A DNA stretch of 64,000 bases from Ruegeria marisrubri (GCF_001507595.1 NZ_LQBQ01000034.1:248001-312000); one strand, 5' to 3'. Shown: positions 1 to 11,940, counted from the stretch's first letter. A program made the numbers and translations. The notes: generated by a model from the sequence alone, not told the origin.

Positions 1-1609
<1,609 letters not shown>

Positions 1610-1613
<4 letters not shown>

Positions 1614-2557
1614 TGCATCTTCCTCTTGTCGATTCGGGTCGAGGGCGGGTTGAGCCCCGCCGGATTTTCACTTGGGTTCTCAATCAGATCCGCCAGCCCG
1701 TCGGCACCGCCTGCCAGCCAAACAAGGTCGTCGGCATAGGCTTCCCGAAGCCGCGCGGTCTGATCCGCCGAAAACAGGGGCCGATGCTCGACCCCGGCCT
1801 GCGCCGGGCTCGTCGCGCCCGACTCTCCCGGACTGGGCGCCGCGTTCAGCCAGTGATCGCGATCTGTCTGCGGTGCCGGCTGGCCTGTCAGCGCGGCAAG
1901 CTGCGCATCGGGGTGTCCGGCGAAGGATTCAAACGGCAAAATCTTTAGGCGCGCGGCCGGCAACGCCTGCGCCACCTCGCCCACAACGTGACGCCAACTC
2001 CTCCCGGCCCGCGAAATTTTTTCCATCCCGGCCGGACCGGGCATGTTGCGCCCCTTGGCCGCGCCATAAGCCATGACCGAGGTCCAATACTGATCCAGGC
2101 TGCGGATATTCAGCACCACCTCCGTCACCCGCGCGCCGAAGACCCCGGCATAGGCCGCCAGTCGCTCGGCGGCATTCGGATAAAGGGATGCCTCGCGCAG
2201 GTTTCGAGGCATGGTCCCGAGCATGTTCTCATCGCTCACGACGAGGTGTTTGATGCCCCGTCTGGCGCATCGGTCCAGACGAACGCGCACGCGGGCCACC
2301 GCCTGTCTCCGTCGTCTGTGAGCAATAAAGCCGGTTCTGGTCGGAACGACCCCCTGAAACAGATCATTGCGCACCCGGTAGGGCCCCCAGAATCCGATCC
2401 CAGACCTGGAGAGACGCGCGGAATTGCAGCGCATGTAGCGCTGGAAACTGGTGGTGGCGCAACGGTGCGCGCCGATATGCAAAATGACATTCACAGGTTC
2501 GCCCTTGTCTCGCATCTGGCGACCAAGCCGGAGTTCGGGGAAAGCCAGCATTTTCAC
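1610..2557 (-). CDS. sulfotransferase-like P-loop protein
   Basis: Hypothetical protein of 315 residues. Residues 27-41 ([15 protein letters not shown]) resemble the 5'-phosphosulfate-binding loop of PAPS-dependent sulfotransferases (HIG-x2-K/R-x-GTTS), although the exact substrate cannot be told. A downstream block [26 protein letters not shown] could be the strand-helix that carries the 3'-phosphate-binding Arg/Ser in such folds. The chosen start has GGGGGAGAG about nine bases upstream; an internal ATG at 2515 is possible and would remove 14 residues. Its last codons overlap the methylmalonyl-CoA mutase start by four bases, which implies translational coupling, an odd partner for a B12 mutase. 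Family assignment is inference from the loop only. Confidence 0.6.
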
Positions 2558-2665
2558 GCTCTCCCCCTGACAAAGCGATTAACGGAAAAAATTTTACCGC
2601 CTTCGCGCATTTCCGCGGTCGCATTCGGCCTGACAACGGCTATATTCAATGGGACAGGAGGCCAG

Positions 2666-3112
2666 ATGAAACGCACGCTAGCCATTGTTTTCTCTGCACT
2701 AATCCCACTGGCCGCCATGGCCGCGGATGCCACTATGCCGGACGAGGACGAACTGATCCGTCCGGCGGGCGACACGGATCTGAGCGAATTTCTGTGGATC
2801 ATGCGGCCGATCATCGTGTTTGCCGACAGCCCGGCCGACCCCCGGTTCCAGCAGCAGATCGAGATGCTGCGTGAGGGCGAGGCGATGCTGCGGGACCGCG
2901 ACGTGGTGGTGCTGACCGACACCGACCCCAAGGCGCGCTCGGCCGTCCGCAGCAAGCTGCGCCCGCGCGGTTTCCAGCTGGTCTTTGTGGACAAGGACGG
3001 CATCGTCAAGCTGCGCAAACCGGCGCCGTGGAGCGTACGCGAAATCACCCGCTCGATCGACAAGACACCCATGCGCGAGCGCGAAATTCGCGAGCGGCGC
3101 CAGGACAAATAG
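2666..3112 (+). CDS. DUF4174-type exported protein
   Basis: 148-residue protein with a clear N-terminal signal peptide (MKRTLAIVFSALIPLAAMA, likely cut after AMA near residue 19). The mature part matches the pattern of DUF4174: RPIIVFADSPADPRFQQQ near the start, a central VVVLTDTDP and a thioredoxin-like end QLVFVDKDGIVKLRKPAPWS. The fold is probably thioredoxin-like but there is no CxxC pair, so no redox role can be claimed. The start is chosen at the ATG preceded by GGACAGGAGG; the longer open frame upstream is the antisense of the sulfotransferase-like gene. Expected location is the periplasm. It is divergent from the mcm pair and probably monocistronic. Confidence 0.75.
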   Translation: MKRTLAIVFSALIPLAAMAADATMPDEDELIRPAGDTDLSEFLWIMRPIIVFADSPADPRFQQQIEMLREGEAMLRDRDVVVLTDTDPKARSAVRSKLRPRGFQLVFVDKDGIVKLRKPAPWSVREITRSIDKTPMREREIRERRQDK

Positions 3113-3187
3113 GCCCCTTCCCCGCCTCGCCGGGCTGCGTCCGTCATGGGTGACTTGCCGTGTCTCAAGGTTTCCCCCTGGTTGGGC

Positions 3188-3206
3188 GAGTGACCGGGAA
3201 CCCCGG

Positions 3207-3212
<6 letters not shown>
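3188..3212. other. perfect stem-loop over the pccA stop codon
   Basis: GAGTGACCGGG and CCCGGTCACTC form an 11-bp perfect stem with a three-base loop. The TGA stop of pccA lies inside the right arm. No T-run follows on either strand, so it is not a textbook intrinsic terminator. It could protect the 3' end of the pccA transcript or act as an attenuating terminator. Seen directly; function is inference. Confidence 0.6.
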
Positions 3213-5252
<2,040 letters not shown>

Positions 5253-5280
5253 GGAACGTCCTTTGTCTTGGGGTTCTTGG

Positions 5281-5325
5281 AACGCAAAACGCCACCCAGG
5301 GCCGGCCGGCCCAGGGTGGCGTTCA
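5281..5325 (-). terminator. intrinsic terminator after the small lipoprotein gene
   Basis: AACGCCACCC at 5288-5297 pairs with GGGTGGCGTT at 5314-5323, with a GC-rich inner arm (GGGCCGGCCGGCCC). Read on the minus strand the stem is followed by a short TTTTG run. It lies between the lipoprotein gene and pccA and would separate their transcripts. Confidence 0.55.
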
Positions 5326-5372
5326 GCGTAATTGCGGTCGGGCGCCCGAAGGCCCCCGGGAAAGGCTGTGCC

Positions 5373-5576
5373 TCAGTCGCAGGTGTTCTGGGTCTTGCAG
5401 TACAGCAGGTTGCCCGCAGCGCCGGCCGCCGCGCCGACAACCGGGTCGGCGTCGAGAACGAGCGCGCCCAAAAGCCCCGCGCTGCCGCCATAGAGCGCCT
5501 GTTCACCGGTCGTCTCGCCGCAGGCGGCAAGGCCCGCGCAAAGTGCGACTGCCGGGATGAAACGAAGAATCCGCAT
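5373..5576 (-). CDS. small glycine-rich lipoprotein
   Basis: 67-residue predicted lipoprotein. The signal peptide MRILRFIPAVALCAGLAAC ends in a lipobox (LAAC) with the lipid-bearing cysteine at residue 19. The mature part has a Gly/Ala-rich segment (YGGSAGLLGALVLDADPVVGAAAGAAG) like the glycine-zipper membrane segments of small outer-membrane lipoproteins, then a C-terminal pair of cysteines (LYCKTQNTCD). AGGGGAC lies upstream of the ATG. Short proteins of this type are common and mostly uncharacterised in Rhodobacteraceae. It sits in the pccA-pccB interval but its own terminator argues that it is not cotranscribed with pccA. Confidence 0.7.
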   Translation of the reverse strand: MRILRFIPAVALCAGLAACGETTGEQALYGGSAGLLGALVLDADPVVGAAAGAAGNLLYCKTQNTCD

Positions 5577-6081
5577 GAGTTTGGTCCCCTATCAGATGTT
5601 GACTGCTCGCCCGCCTGATGCCGGGCTGCGCGGGCGGTTCGCAAGCCAAACCCGCGTGACAGGAATATCTGCGCGAATTCCTGCCAATCTGCCTCGGCAG
5701 ACCGCGAGCAGAAAAATGCGGGCAGGAATTCGTGGGAACCACAATCCTGCCCGCCCAAGGAAGGGGTACGGAATAGTAGGTGCATGTGCGGCGCAGGAAA
5801 TCTGTTGCCGCACGGCCCCGTTACTGTGCCTGCAACCGCGCGCCCCGCCAACTCGGCGTCAACCGGAAATGAGAATCCGGCCACTTTTCGCCCATCCCGC
5901 AAAGTCACGCGCGAATTTGCGCCTACGAAACGGGGGGAGCGCCCCTGAATTCGCAGGTTTTTTCCAGCCTGGCCTCCCATCCACGACCGAGCAGGCGTGC
6001 CCTGCAACGGCGACAGGGCCGGTGCAGGCCAGACACATGCCGCTGTGACAGCAGGTTGGATCGGGGAAGCGCGGCGCAATT
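5577..6081. other. 505-bp intergenic region without a confident gene
   Basis: No ORF here has a credible start, ribosome site and codon pattern. The stretch holds the promoter side of the small lipoprotein gene and the tail of the 117-residue gene's transcript. It also contains a long inverted repeat (5674-5685 with 5721-5732). GC content is visibly lower than in the flanking genes. Confidence 0.5.
5674..5732. repeat. 12-bp inverted repeat enclosing an inner hairpin
   Basis: CGAATTCCTGCC at 5674-5685 is exactly complementary to GGCAGGAATTCG at 5721-5732. Between them TCTGCC and GGCAGA (5688-5693 and 5696-5701) form a second small hairpin. The arrangement could fold as a branched RNA upstream of the minus-strand lipoprotein gene, or mark a small RNA or double operator. 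Seen directly; role unknown. Confidence 0.5.
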
Positions 6082-6435
6082 TCACCCTCCCACGCCGAAA
6101 ATGTCGGGGAAACTTGCCCGTGCCGTCTCGACGTCGATCACCAGCAACGCCTCGTAGCTTTCCGGATCGAAGGGTTCTTCGGCCGGGATGACCTCGCGCC
6201 CGAACAGCCAGCTCAGCCGGCCCGCATCCAGGTTTCCGCGCTCGAAGGGCTGATCGCCGAAATGCTGCCACAGCGCCTCCATGAAGGCCGCGTCCACCCG
6301 GCGATCCACCGCCTTTCGATCCCGATAGCGTTCGCGCCGCACCAAGGGCGTAGCGCCCTTTGGATTGGCCCGGCGAATCGTGAACTGAAAATCAGAGCCG
6401 GGATAGCGTCCGGGAAATCCACGGTGTTTCAGCAT
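6082..6435 (-). CDS. hypothetical protein, 117 residues
   Basis: Unrecognised soluble protein. The start at 6433-6435 is chosen because GGAGGG sits about eight bases upstream; the same frame is open further 5' but only as antisense/alternate frame of the upstream genes. The N-terminal part is basic (HRGFPGRYPG, RRANPKGATPLVRRERYRDRKAVDRR) and the C-terminal half is acidic and hydrophobic (FMEALWQHFGDQPFERGNL, EVIPAEEPFDPESYEALLVIDVE). There is no signal peptide or membrane segment. It is the last gene of a minus-strand run behind pccB and overlaps the preceding 46-residue ORF by seven bases. Confidence 0.6.
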   Translation of the reverse strand: MLKHRGFPGRYPGSDFQFTIRRANPKGATPLVRRERYRDRKAVDRRVDAAFMEALWQHFGDQPFERGNLDAGRLSWLFGREVIPAEEPFDPESYEALLVIDVETARASFPDIFGVGG

Positions 6436-6569
6436 GGCAGTCCCTCCGCGGGCTGCGCCGCCGCATTCGCGGCAAGGAAAAATCCGGGTCTGGCTGAAGT
6501 CATGGCGTGCGCCTCCGAAGTCGATCGTGCCTGTTGAAAGGCTCCGGCGATGGAAAGAATCCCCTTCAT
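6429..6569 (-). CDS. possible 46-residue small protein
   Basis: Small ORF beginning MKGILSIAGAFQQARSTSE and ending PAEGLPC. The ATG lies two bases after the stop of the DUF6497-like gene, with GGGAGGGG about ten bases upstream inside that gene's end, and the stop overlaps the start of the 117-residue gene by seven bases. This spacing is what a translated cistron in an operon would show. The product has a weakly hydrophobic N-terminus and no recognised domain. It could instead be untranslated spacer; confidence is limited because the composition is ordinary for high-GC DNA. Confidence 0.4.
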   Translation of the reverse strand: MKGILSIAGAFQQARSTSEAHAMTSARPGFFLAANAAAQPAEGLPC

Positions 6570-6571
6570 CG

Positions 6572-7054
6572 TCAGAGCCCCTCCCAGATACAGCGGGCGC
6601 CTTCCAGCCGATAGGCTTCGAAATACTGGGTTGCTTCGGGGGCGGCGTGGCCGAATTCGAGCTCGCGATCGGACAGGGAAATGACCACCCGCGCGGGTTC
6701 AAGCCGATGCTCGGATACGTAGGGAACGGCAAGCGTCTGGCACAGATGATCCATGTCGATGCTGGCCACGTCATGGCCGATCTGCCCGTTGGCCGGGCCG
6801 ATCTTTGGGGCGACAAAGCGGAAGCGCACCCACAATTCCCCGGGGTTTTCATCAAGCAGGACATCGCTGAGATGCACGGGCTGGCCTGAAGGAACGGGCA
6901 GCAGGGTCTGAGCTTCTGCGCCCGAGGCAAAGGAAACTAGCACACCCAAGGCAAAACCGCAGCCCCGACCCCACCAGCGGCGGGCTCCTCCTGCCGGGGC
7001 TGCTTGCGCGACGCACATGGCGTCCGCGGTTCTATGACGCTTGGCACGGATCAT
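6572..7054 (-). CDS. DUF6497-like exported protein
   Basis: 160-residue protein with an N-terminal membrane/signal segment (WWGRGCGFALGVLVSFASGAEA, cleavage likely after AEA near residue 48). The mature domain (SGQPVHLSDVLLDENPGELWVRFRFVAP... ISLSDRELEFGHAAPEATQYFEAYRLEGARCIWEGL) looks like the DUF6497 family, which I know from Rhodobacteraceae next to propionyl-CoA carboxylase genes. No enzymatic motif is visible. The start at 7052-7054 has no Shine-Dalgarno of its own but overlaps the stop of a 44-residue ORF as ATGA, so translation is probably coupled. An ATG 12 codons further in (MCVAQAAP) would give a more usual signal peptide. Confidence 0.65.
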   Translation of the reverse strand: MIRAKRHRTADAMCVAQAAPAGGARRWWGRGCGFALGVLVSFASGAEAQTLLPVPSGQPVHLSDVLLDENPGELWVRFRFVAPKIGPANGQIGHDVASIDMDHLCQTLAVPYVSEHRLEPARVVISLSDRELEFGHAAPEATQYFEAYRLEGARCIWEGL

Positions 7055-7185
7055 GGGGCGAATCGGGTTTTCCAGTCAAACTGAGCTTTGCCAATGCCTT
7101 GGAGAAGACGCGGCTTCGCGACCGCGGGCGGCATAGCGCCCACGTCCTTGATGCCAAATGCCTGATCTTTCCAAAGCCGGATCAT
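7051..7185 (-). CDS. 44-residue small protein coupled to the DUF6497-like gene
   Basis: Short ORF starting MIRLWKDQAFGIKDVGAM and ending FDWKTRFAP. GGAAAGG lies six to twelve bases before the ATG and the stop overlaps the next start as ATGA, the classic coupling arrangement. The product is basic, tryptophan-containing, with no signal peptide or membrane helix. It follows pccB by about 70 bases on the same strand, so it likely belongs to the pccB transcript. No function can be assigned. Confidence 0.6.
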   Translation of the reverse strand: MIRLWKDQAFGIKDVGAMPPAVAKPRLLQGIGKAQFDWKTRFAP

Positions 7186-7254
7186 CGCGCCTTTCCTTGC
7201 GGTCGCTTGCCTGTCACGGACCGGCGGGGCGGTGCCCGCCGGGCCCTGCGGGTC

Positions 7255-8787
7255 TCAGAGAGGGATGTTGTCGTGCTTCTTCCACGGGTTCTTGAGCTGC
7301 TTGTTCCGCAGGCTGGCAAAGGCCCGGGACACGCGGCGGCGGGTGGAGTGCGGCATGATCACCTCGTCGATGAAGCCACGCTCGGCCGCCACGAAGGGGT
7401 TGGCGAAGCGGTCTTCGTAGTCCTTGGTGTGCTGCGCGATCTTTTCGGGGTCGCCCAGATCGGCTCGGTGAATGATCTCGGTGGCACCCTTGGCCCCCAT
7501 CACCGCGATCTCGGCGGTGGGCCAGGCATAGTTGAAATCGCCGCGCAGGTGTTTCGACGCCATCACGTCATAGGCGCCGCCATAAGCCTTGCGGGTAATC
7601 ACGGTCACCTTGGGCACGGTCGCCTCGCCATAGGCGAACAGCAGCTTGGCCCCGTGCTTGATGACCCCGCCATATTCCTGGCTGGTGCCGGGCAGGAAGC
7701 CCGGAACATCCACGAAGGTCAGGATCGGGATTTCGAAACAGTCGCAAAAGCGGACGAACCGCGCCGCCTTGCGGCTGCTGTCGATGTCCAGACACCCGGC
7801 CAGAACCATCGGCTGGTTTGCCACCACGCCCACCGTGCGCCCTTCGAGCCGGATGAAGCCGGTTATGATGTTCTTGGCGAAATCCTCCTGGATTTCGTAG
7901 AAATCACCCTCGTCCGCCACTTTGACGATCAGTTCCTTCATGTCGTAGGGCGTGTTGGGGTTTTCCGGCACCAAGGTGTCCAACGACATCTCGACGCGGT
8001 CCGGCTCGTCAAAGAACGGGCGCACCGGGGGCTTGTCGCGGTTGTTCAGCGGCAGGAAGTCCACCAGACGGCGCACCTCGGCCAAGGCCTCGACATCGTT
8101 TTCAAAGGCGCCGTCCGCGACCGAGGATTTCCTGGTGTGAGTCGAAGCGCCGCCCAGTTCCTCGGCGGTCACCACCTCGTTGGTGACGGTTTTCACCACA
8201 TCGGGGCCGGTCACGAACATGTAGGACGTGTCCTTGACCATGAAGATGAAGTCGGTCATCGCCGGGCTATAGACCGCGCCACCCGCACAGGGCCCCATGA
8301 TGACCGAGATCTGCGGCACCACGCCCGAGGCCATGATGTTGCGCTGGAACACCTCGGCATAGCCCGCCAGCGAGGCAACGCCTTCCTGGATGCGCGCCCC
8401 GCCCGAGTCGTTCAGACCGATCACCGGGGCGCCGTTCTGCATGGCCATGTCCATGATCTTGCAGATCTTCTGCGCGTGCGTTTCGGACAGAGAACCGCCG
8501 AAGACCGTGAAGTCCTGGCTGAAGACATAGACCATCCGGCCATTGATCGTGCCCCAGCCGGTGACCACACCGTCTCCTGCCGATTTCTGCTTTTCCATGC
8601 CGAAGTCGGTGCAGCGGTGGGTGACGAACATGTCGAACTCTTCGAAGCTGCCTTCGTCCAGCAGCAGCTCGATCCGCTCGCGCGCCGTCAGTTTGCCCCG
8701 CGCATGCTGTGCGTCGATCCGCTTTTGCCCTCCGCCCAGCCGTGCGTTTTCGCGGCGGTCTTCGAGCTCGGAAAGGATATCTTTCAT
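7255..8787 (-). CDS. pccB: propionyl-CoA carboxylase, carboxyltransferase beta subunit
   Basis: 510-residue carboxyltransferase that moves the carboxyl group from biotin on PccA to propionyl-CoA. Two crotonase-like halves are visible: the N-terminal oxyanion segment [10 protein letters not shown] at about 127-136 and the C-terminal segment [10 protein letters not shown] at about 400-409. Length and the [21 protein letters not shown] block fit PCC/short-chain acyl-CoA carboxylases. AGGGGAC precedes the ATG. The upstream region carries TTTGCAAA-type motifs expected for PccR control, and the same-strand genes behind it (44-residue ORF, DUF6497-like, 46-residue ORF, 117-residue gene) probably share its promoter. 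Confidence 0.97.
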   Translation of the reverse strand: MKDILSELEDRRENARLGGGQKRIDAQHARGKLTARERIELLLDEGSFEEFDMFVTHRCTDFGMEKQKSAGDGVVTGWGTINGRMVYVFSQDFTVFGGSLSETHAQKICKIMDMAMQNGAPVIGLNDSGGARIQEGVASLAGYAEVFQRNIMASGVVPQISVIMGPCAGGAVYSPAMTDFIFMVKDTSYMFVTGPDVVKTVTNEVVTAEELGGASTHTRKSSVADGAFENDVEALAEVRRLVDFLPLNNRDKPPVRPFFDEPDRVEMSLDTLVPENPNTPYDMKELIVKVADEGDFYEIQEDFAKNIITGFIRLEGRTVGVVANQPMVLAGCLDIDSSRKAARFVRFCDCFEIPILTFVDVPGFLPGTSQEYGGVIKHGAKLLFAYGEATVPKVTVITRKAYGGAYDVMASKHLRGDFNYAWPTAEIAVMGAKGATEIIHRADLGDPEKIAQHTKDYEDRFANPFVAAERGFIDEVIMPHSTRRRVSRAFASLRNKQLKNPWKKHDNIPL

Positions 8788-8852
8788 CGCGATTGTCCCC
8801 TGTCAAATTTGGACGGACCATATAGTGTGGGCCACACAGTCCAAAGAACTAT

Positions 8853-8900
8853 TCGGCAAATTTGCAAATCCTTGGCAATTCATTCAAAGCGAAATGCAAA
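8853..8900. promoter_or_regulatory. putative PccR operator upstream of pccB
   Basis: A perfect palindrome TTTGCAAA lies at 8861-8868, flanked by TCGGCAAA at 8853-8860 and, three bases downstream, TTGGCAAT at 8872-8879; AATGCAAA follows at 8893-8900. Mutational work on Rhodobacter sphaeroides pccB identified TTTGCAAA-N4-TTTGCAAA as the PccR binding motif. Here one half is exact and the others are 6/8 matches. The site is about 75 bases before the pccB start and between pccB and the divergent MFS gene, so it could influence both. Confidence 0.7.
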
Positions 8901-8960
8901 CTTGTTAATTAACACATTAACGCAACGCCGGGCATGGATTCGCCCATCGGCATGTCATAG

Positions 8961-10175
8961 ATGCAAACCATGCAGTTCAGCTCCGCCCAAGTTCACCGCA
9001 GTCCGCCAACGCTGGCGACCCTGATCCTGCTGTCGGGACTGTCCGCTCTGAGCATGAACATTTTCCTGCCCAGCCTTCCGAACATGACCGAATACTTTCG
9101 GACCGATTACCGGGTCATGCAGCTGTCGGTGGCGCTGTATCTGGCGGTGAACGCGTTGATGCAGATCGTGATTGGCCCCCTGGCGGACAAGGCCGGGCGC
9201 CGCCCGGTCATCCTGTGGGGACTTGCCCTGTTCCTGCTGGCTACGCTGGGTTGCATTTTCGCGCCGACCGCCGAGATTTTCCTGTTCTTCCGCATGTGCC
9301 AGGCGGTGATCGCGGTCGGCATCGTTCTCAGCCGTGCTGCGGTGCGCGACATGTATGCGCAGGACAAGGCCGCATCCATGCTGGGATACGTGACGATGGG
9401 CATGGCCGTAGTCCCGATGCTCGGCCCCGCGATCGGGGGCTTTCTGGATGAATCCTTTGGTTGGAAGGCCAATTTCTGGCTGCTTTTCGGACTGGGAGGC
9501 ATGGCCATCGTTCTGGTGTTCAAGGATTTCGGTGAAACCGCGCTCAGAAGCGGCAAGACATTGGCCCAGCAGTTCCGGGAATATCCCGAACTGCTGACCT
9601 CTCCCCGTTTCTGGGGCTATTCGCTGGCCTCAGGCTTCTCGTCGGGCGCATTCTTTGCCTATCTCGGTGGCGCGCCCTTCGTGGGCACCGAGGTCTACGG
9701 GATGGAACCGGCCGAGGTCGGCATCTATTTCGGCGCGCCTGCCGTCGGGTATTTCTTCGGCAACTTCATCAGCGGCCGCTACTCGGTGCGCTTCGGCGTC
9801 AACCGGATGGTGTTTTGGGGGTGCTGGCTGAACGCAATCGGGGTCGCGCTGTCGTTGGCGATCGTAGTGGCGGGATGGGGCAGCGCGCTCAGCTTTTTCG
9901 GCCTCATGACCTTCGTGGGTCTCGGCAACGGCATGTCGATCCCCAATGCGACGGCCGGGTCACTGTCGGTCCGCCCGCACCTCGCGGCCACGGCCTCGGG
10001 GCTGAGCGGCGCGATCATGCTGGGCGGCGGCGCGGCGCTCAGCGCGCTGGCGGGCGCGTTGCTGACACCCGAGACCGGCGCCCTGCCGCTATTGTGGCTG
10101 ATGCTGGTGACCTCGGTTCTGGGCATCATGGCGATCCAGATCGTCATCTGGCGCGAAAAACAACTTGGCCTCTGA
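8961..10175 (+). CDS. Bcr/CflA-family MFS multidrug efflux transporter
   Basis: 404-residue major facilitator with twelve likely membrane segments. The first loop and motif A region (PLADKAGRRPVILWGLALF) and the opening SALSMNIFLPSLPNM are typical of Bcr/CflA proton-driven drug exporters. The start is either 8961 or the in-frame ATG at 8970; neither has a good ribosome site. It sits between pccB and pccR and is read toward pccR, which follows after about 60 bases, so partial cotranscription is possible. The substrate is unknown; an acyl or organic acid export role would be speculation. Confidence 0.88.
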   Translation: MQTMQFSSAQVHRSPPTLATLILLSGLSALSMNIFLPSLPNMTEYFRTDYRVMQLSVALYLAVNALMQIVIGPLADKAGRRPVILWGLALFLLATLGCIFAPTAEIFLFFRMCQAVIAVGIVLSRAAVRDMYAQDKAASMLGYVTMGMAVVPMLGPAIGGFLDESFGWKANFWLLFGLGGMAIVLVFKDFGETALRSGKTLAQQFREYPELLTSPRFWGYSLASGFSSGAFFAYLGGAPFVGTEVYGMEPAEVGIYFGAPAVGYFFGNFISGRYSVRFGVNRMVFWGCWLNAIGVALSLAIVVAGWGSALSFFGLMTFVGLGNGMSIPNATAGSLSVRPHLAATASGLSGAIMLGGGAALSALAGALLTPETGALPLLWLMLVTSVLGIMAIQIVIWREKQLGL

Positions 10176-10192
10176 CCGCTTGCGCGGCGAGC

Positions 10193-10230
10193 TTTGCAAA
10201 GTTAGCCTTCCCGAAAAGGAAATCTGCAAA
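10193..10230. promoter_or_regulatory. putative PccR autoregulatory sites
   Basis: TTTGCAAA occurs at 10193-10200 and TCTGCAAA (7/8) at 10223-10230, the second ending nine bases before the pccR start codon. The same motif occurs before pccB. Position over the ribosome site suggests autorepression. Motif seen directly; function inferred from the published R. sphaeroides PccR motif. Confidence 0.6.
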
Positions 10231-10238
10231 GGCACCCC

Positions 10239-11639
10239 ATGGCCACCCAAAAGCTCTATGCCGGCGCCAAGCTGCGCGAGATCCGCAACCGCCTGTCGCT
10301 GACGCAAAAGGACTTCGCCGCAAAGCTGGGCGTGTCGCTGCCCTATCTGAACCAGATGGAGAACAACAACCGCCCGGTCTCGACGACGGTTGTTCTTGCC
10401 CTGGCGCAGGAGTTTGGCCTGGACGTCACCGAACTCAGCACCGGCGACAGCGAACGGCTGGTTTCGGACATGCGCGAAGCGTTGGCGGACCCGATCTTTG
10501 CCGACACGATACCGCCGCTTGCCGATCTGCGCCTGACGGCCTCGAACGCCCCCGCGCTGGCTCGCGCCTTCATCGAATTGCACAAGGCCTACCGACAGAC
10601 CCATGAACGGCTGGCCTCGCTGGACGAGGCCCTGGGGCGCGAGGACGCCCGCATTCAGGCCAGCCCGTGGGAGGAAGTGCGCGATTTCTTCCACTATTGC
10701 GACAACTACATAGACGCGGTGGACCGGGCCGCCGAACGCTTTGCCGAACGTCTGGGGCCGTCCGGCGACATCCGCACCGTCGCGCTGGAAAGCCTGACCG
10801 AGCGCGGCATCACCGTAGAGTTCACCGACACCGAATCCCTGCGCAGCTATGATCCGAAATCGCGGACTCTGCGCCTGTCCTCGCGCGCGGCGCCGCAGAC
10901 GCAGGTATTCCAGCTGCTGTTGCAGGTCGCTCTTCTGAGTCAGGACAAACTGCTGGAGGCGACGCTGGATTTCGCGCGGTTCCAAAGCGACGAGGCCCGC
11001 GCCATCGCCAAGATCGGTCTGGCCAATTACTTTGCGGGGGCGGCGCTGATGCCTTATGGCACCTTCCTTGCCGCCGCTCAGGAATACCGCCACGATCTGG
11101 AACTGCTCAGCAACCGCTTTGGCGCCTCGATCGAACAGGTGGCCCACCGCCTGTCCACGCTGCAAAGACCGGGCGCCAAGGGGATTCCGTTCTTCTTCGT
11201 CCGCGTGGATCAGGCAGGCACCATCACCAAGCGCCATTCGGCGACGCGCCTGCAATTTGCCCGCTTTGGAGGGGCCTGCCCCTTGTGGAACGTGCACCGG
11301 GCCTTTGAAACGCCGGGGCATTTCCTGCGCCAGCTGGCCGAGACCCCGGACGGTGTGCGCTATATTTCACTGGCGCGGGACGTCTCGAAACCGGGCGGCT
11401 CGTTCGGCGCCCCCGTACGCCGCTATGCCATCGCGCTTGGCTGCGAGGTGCGCCATGCCGATGCGCTGGTCTATGCGGACAATCTGGACGTGAACAACGC
11501 CAGCGCCTACGAGCCGATCGGTATTTCCTGCCGAATCTGCGAGCGCAAGACCTGCCACCAGCGCTCCGTGCCGCCGCTCGAGCGGCGCCTGACCATCAAT
11601 GCCGATGAACGCGGCACGCTTCCCTACGAAGTGAATTGA
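10239..11639 (+). CDS. pccR: short-chain fatty acyl-CoA regulator PccR (ScfR family)
   Basis: 466-residue transcription factor that in Rhodobacter sphaeroides controls pccB in response to propionyl-CoA assimilation. An XRE-type helix-turn-helix spans about residues 10-65 (LREIRNRLSLTQKDFAAKLGVSLPYLNQMENNNRP). The middle is the ImmA/IrrE-like region and the C-terminal half is the ScfR acyl-CoA sensing domain, which ends with a cysteine cluster C431-x2-C434-x4-C439 (ISCRICERKTCHQRS). Length and order match PccR/RamB-type proteins. Its location next to pccB and the TTTGCAAA motifs before both genes support the specific name over the paralogues that regulate ethylmalonyl-CoA or isocitrate lyase genes. 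Confidence 0.9.
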   Translation: MATQKLYAGAKLREIRNRLSLTQKDFAAKLGVSLPYLNQMENNNRPVSTTVVLALAQEFGLDVTELSTGDSERLVSDMREALADPIFADTIPPLADLRLTASNAPALARAFIELHKAYRQTHERLASLDEALGREDARIQASPWEEVRDFFHYCDNYIDAVDRAAERFAERLGPSGDIRTVALESLTERGITVEFTDTESLRSYDPKSRTLRLSSRAAPQTQVFQLLLQVALLSQDKLLEATLDFARFQSDEARAIAKIGLANYFAGAALMPYGTFLAAAQEYRHDLELLSNRFGASIEQVAHRLSTLQRPGAKGIPFFFVRVDQAGTITKRHSATRLQFARFGGACPLWNVHRAFETPGHFLRQLAETPDGVRYISLARDVSKPGGSFGAPVRRYAIALGCEVRHADALVYADNLDVNNASAYEPIGISCRICERKTCHQRSVPPLERRLTINADERGTLPYEVN

Positions 11640-11660
11640 AATATTGGAACCACCCGGCAG

Positions 11661-11690
11661 GGGACCCACGGCCTGCCGTGGCTCCCCCTC
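11661..11690 (+). terminator. weak hairpin after pccR
   Basis: CCACGG at 11666-11671 and CCGTGG at 11676-11681 form a six-bp stem with a four-base loop, extended by GGGA/TCCC across a mismatch. No T-run follows. It lies between the convergent pccR and YdcH genes and may end transcription weakly or Rho-dependently. Confidence 0.3.
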
Positions 11691-11700
11691 TCAGGCCAAG

Positions 11701-11940
11701 TCAGGCTTTGGAAAGGATGCTCCAGATTTCATCCTTGAGCGCCGCGCGCTTTTTGCGCAGGGTAACCTCGGCGAGTTCTTCCATCGGCTCGACATTGGTT
11801 TCCGCGCGATGCACCTGACGATTGATTTCATGATACTCGTCCGCCAACCGGGCAAAATGTGCATCCGACTGCTTGAGCTGGCTCATCAGTTCGACCTTGT
11901 CGGGGAATTCTTCGGCCAGTTCATGTGGCGTATGAGACAT
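11701..11940 (-). CDS. YdcH/DUF465 family small protein
   Basis: 79-residue, highly charged helical protein. It shows the YdcH pattern: HELAEEFPDKVELMSQLKQSDAHFARLADEYHEINRQVHRAE followed by ETNVEPMEELAEVTLRKKRAALKDEIWSIL. The family is widespread in proteobacteria, is predicted to form a helical hairpin or coiled coil, and has no established biochemical role. The ATG is preceded by AAGGAGCG. It is transcribed alone, convergent with pccR. Confidence 0.9.
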   Translation of the reverse strand: MSHTPHELAEEFPDKVELMSQLKQSDAHFARLADEYHEINRQVHRAETNVEPMEELAEVTLRKKRAALKDEIWSILSKA

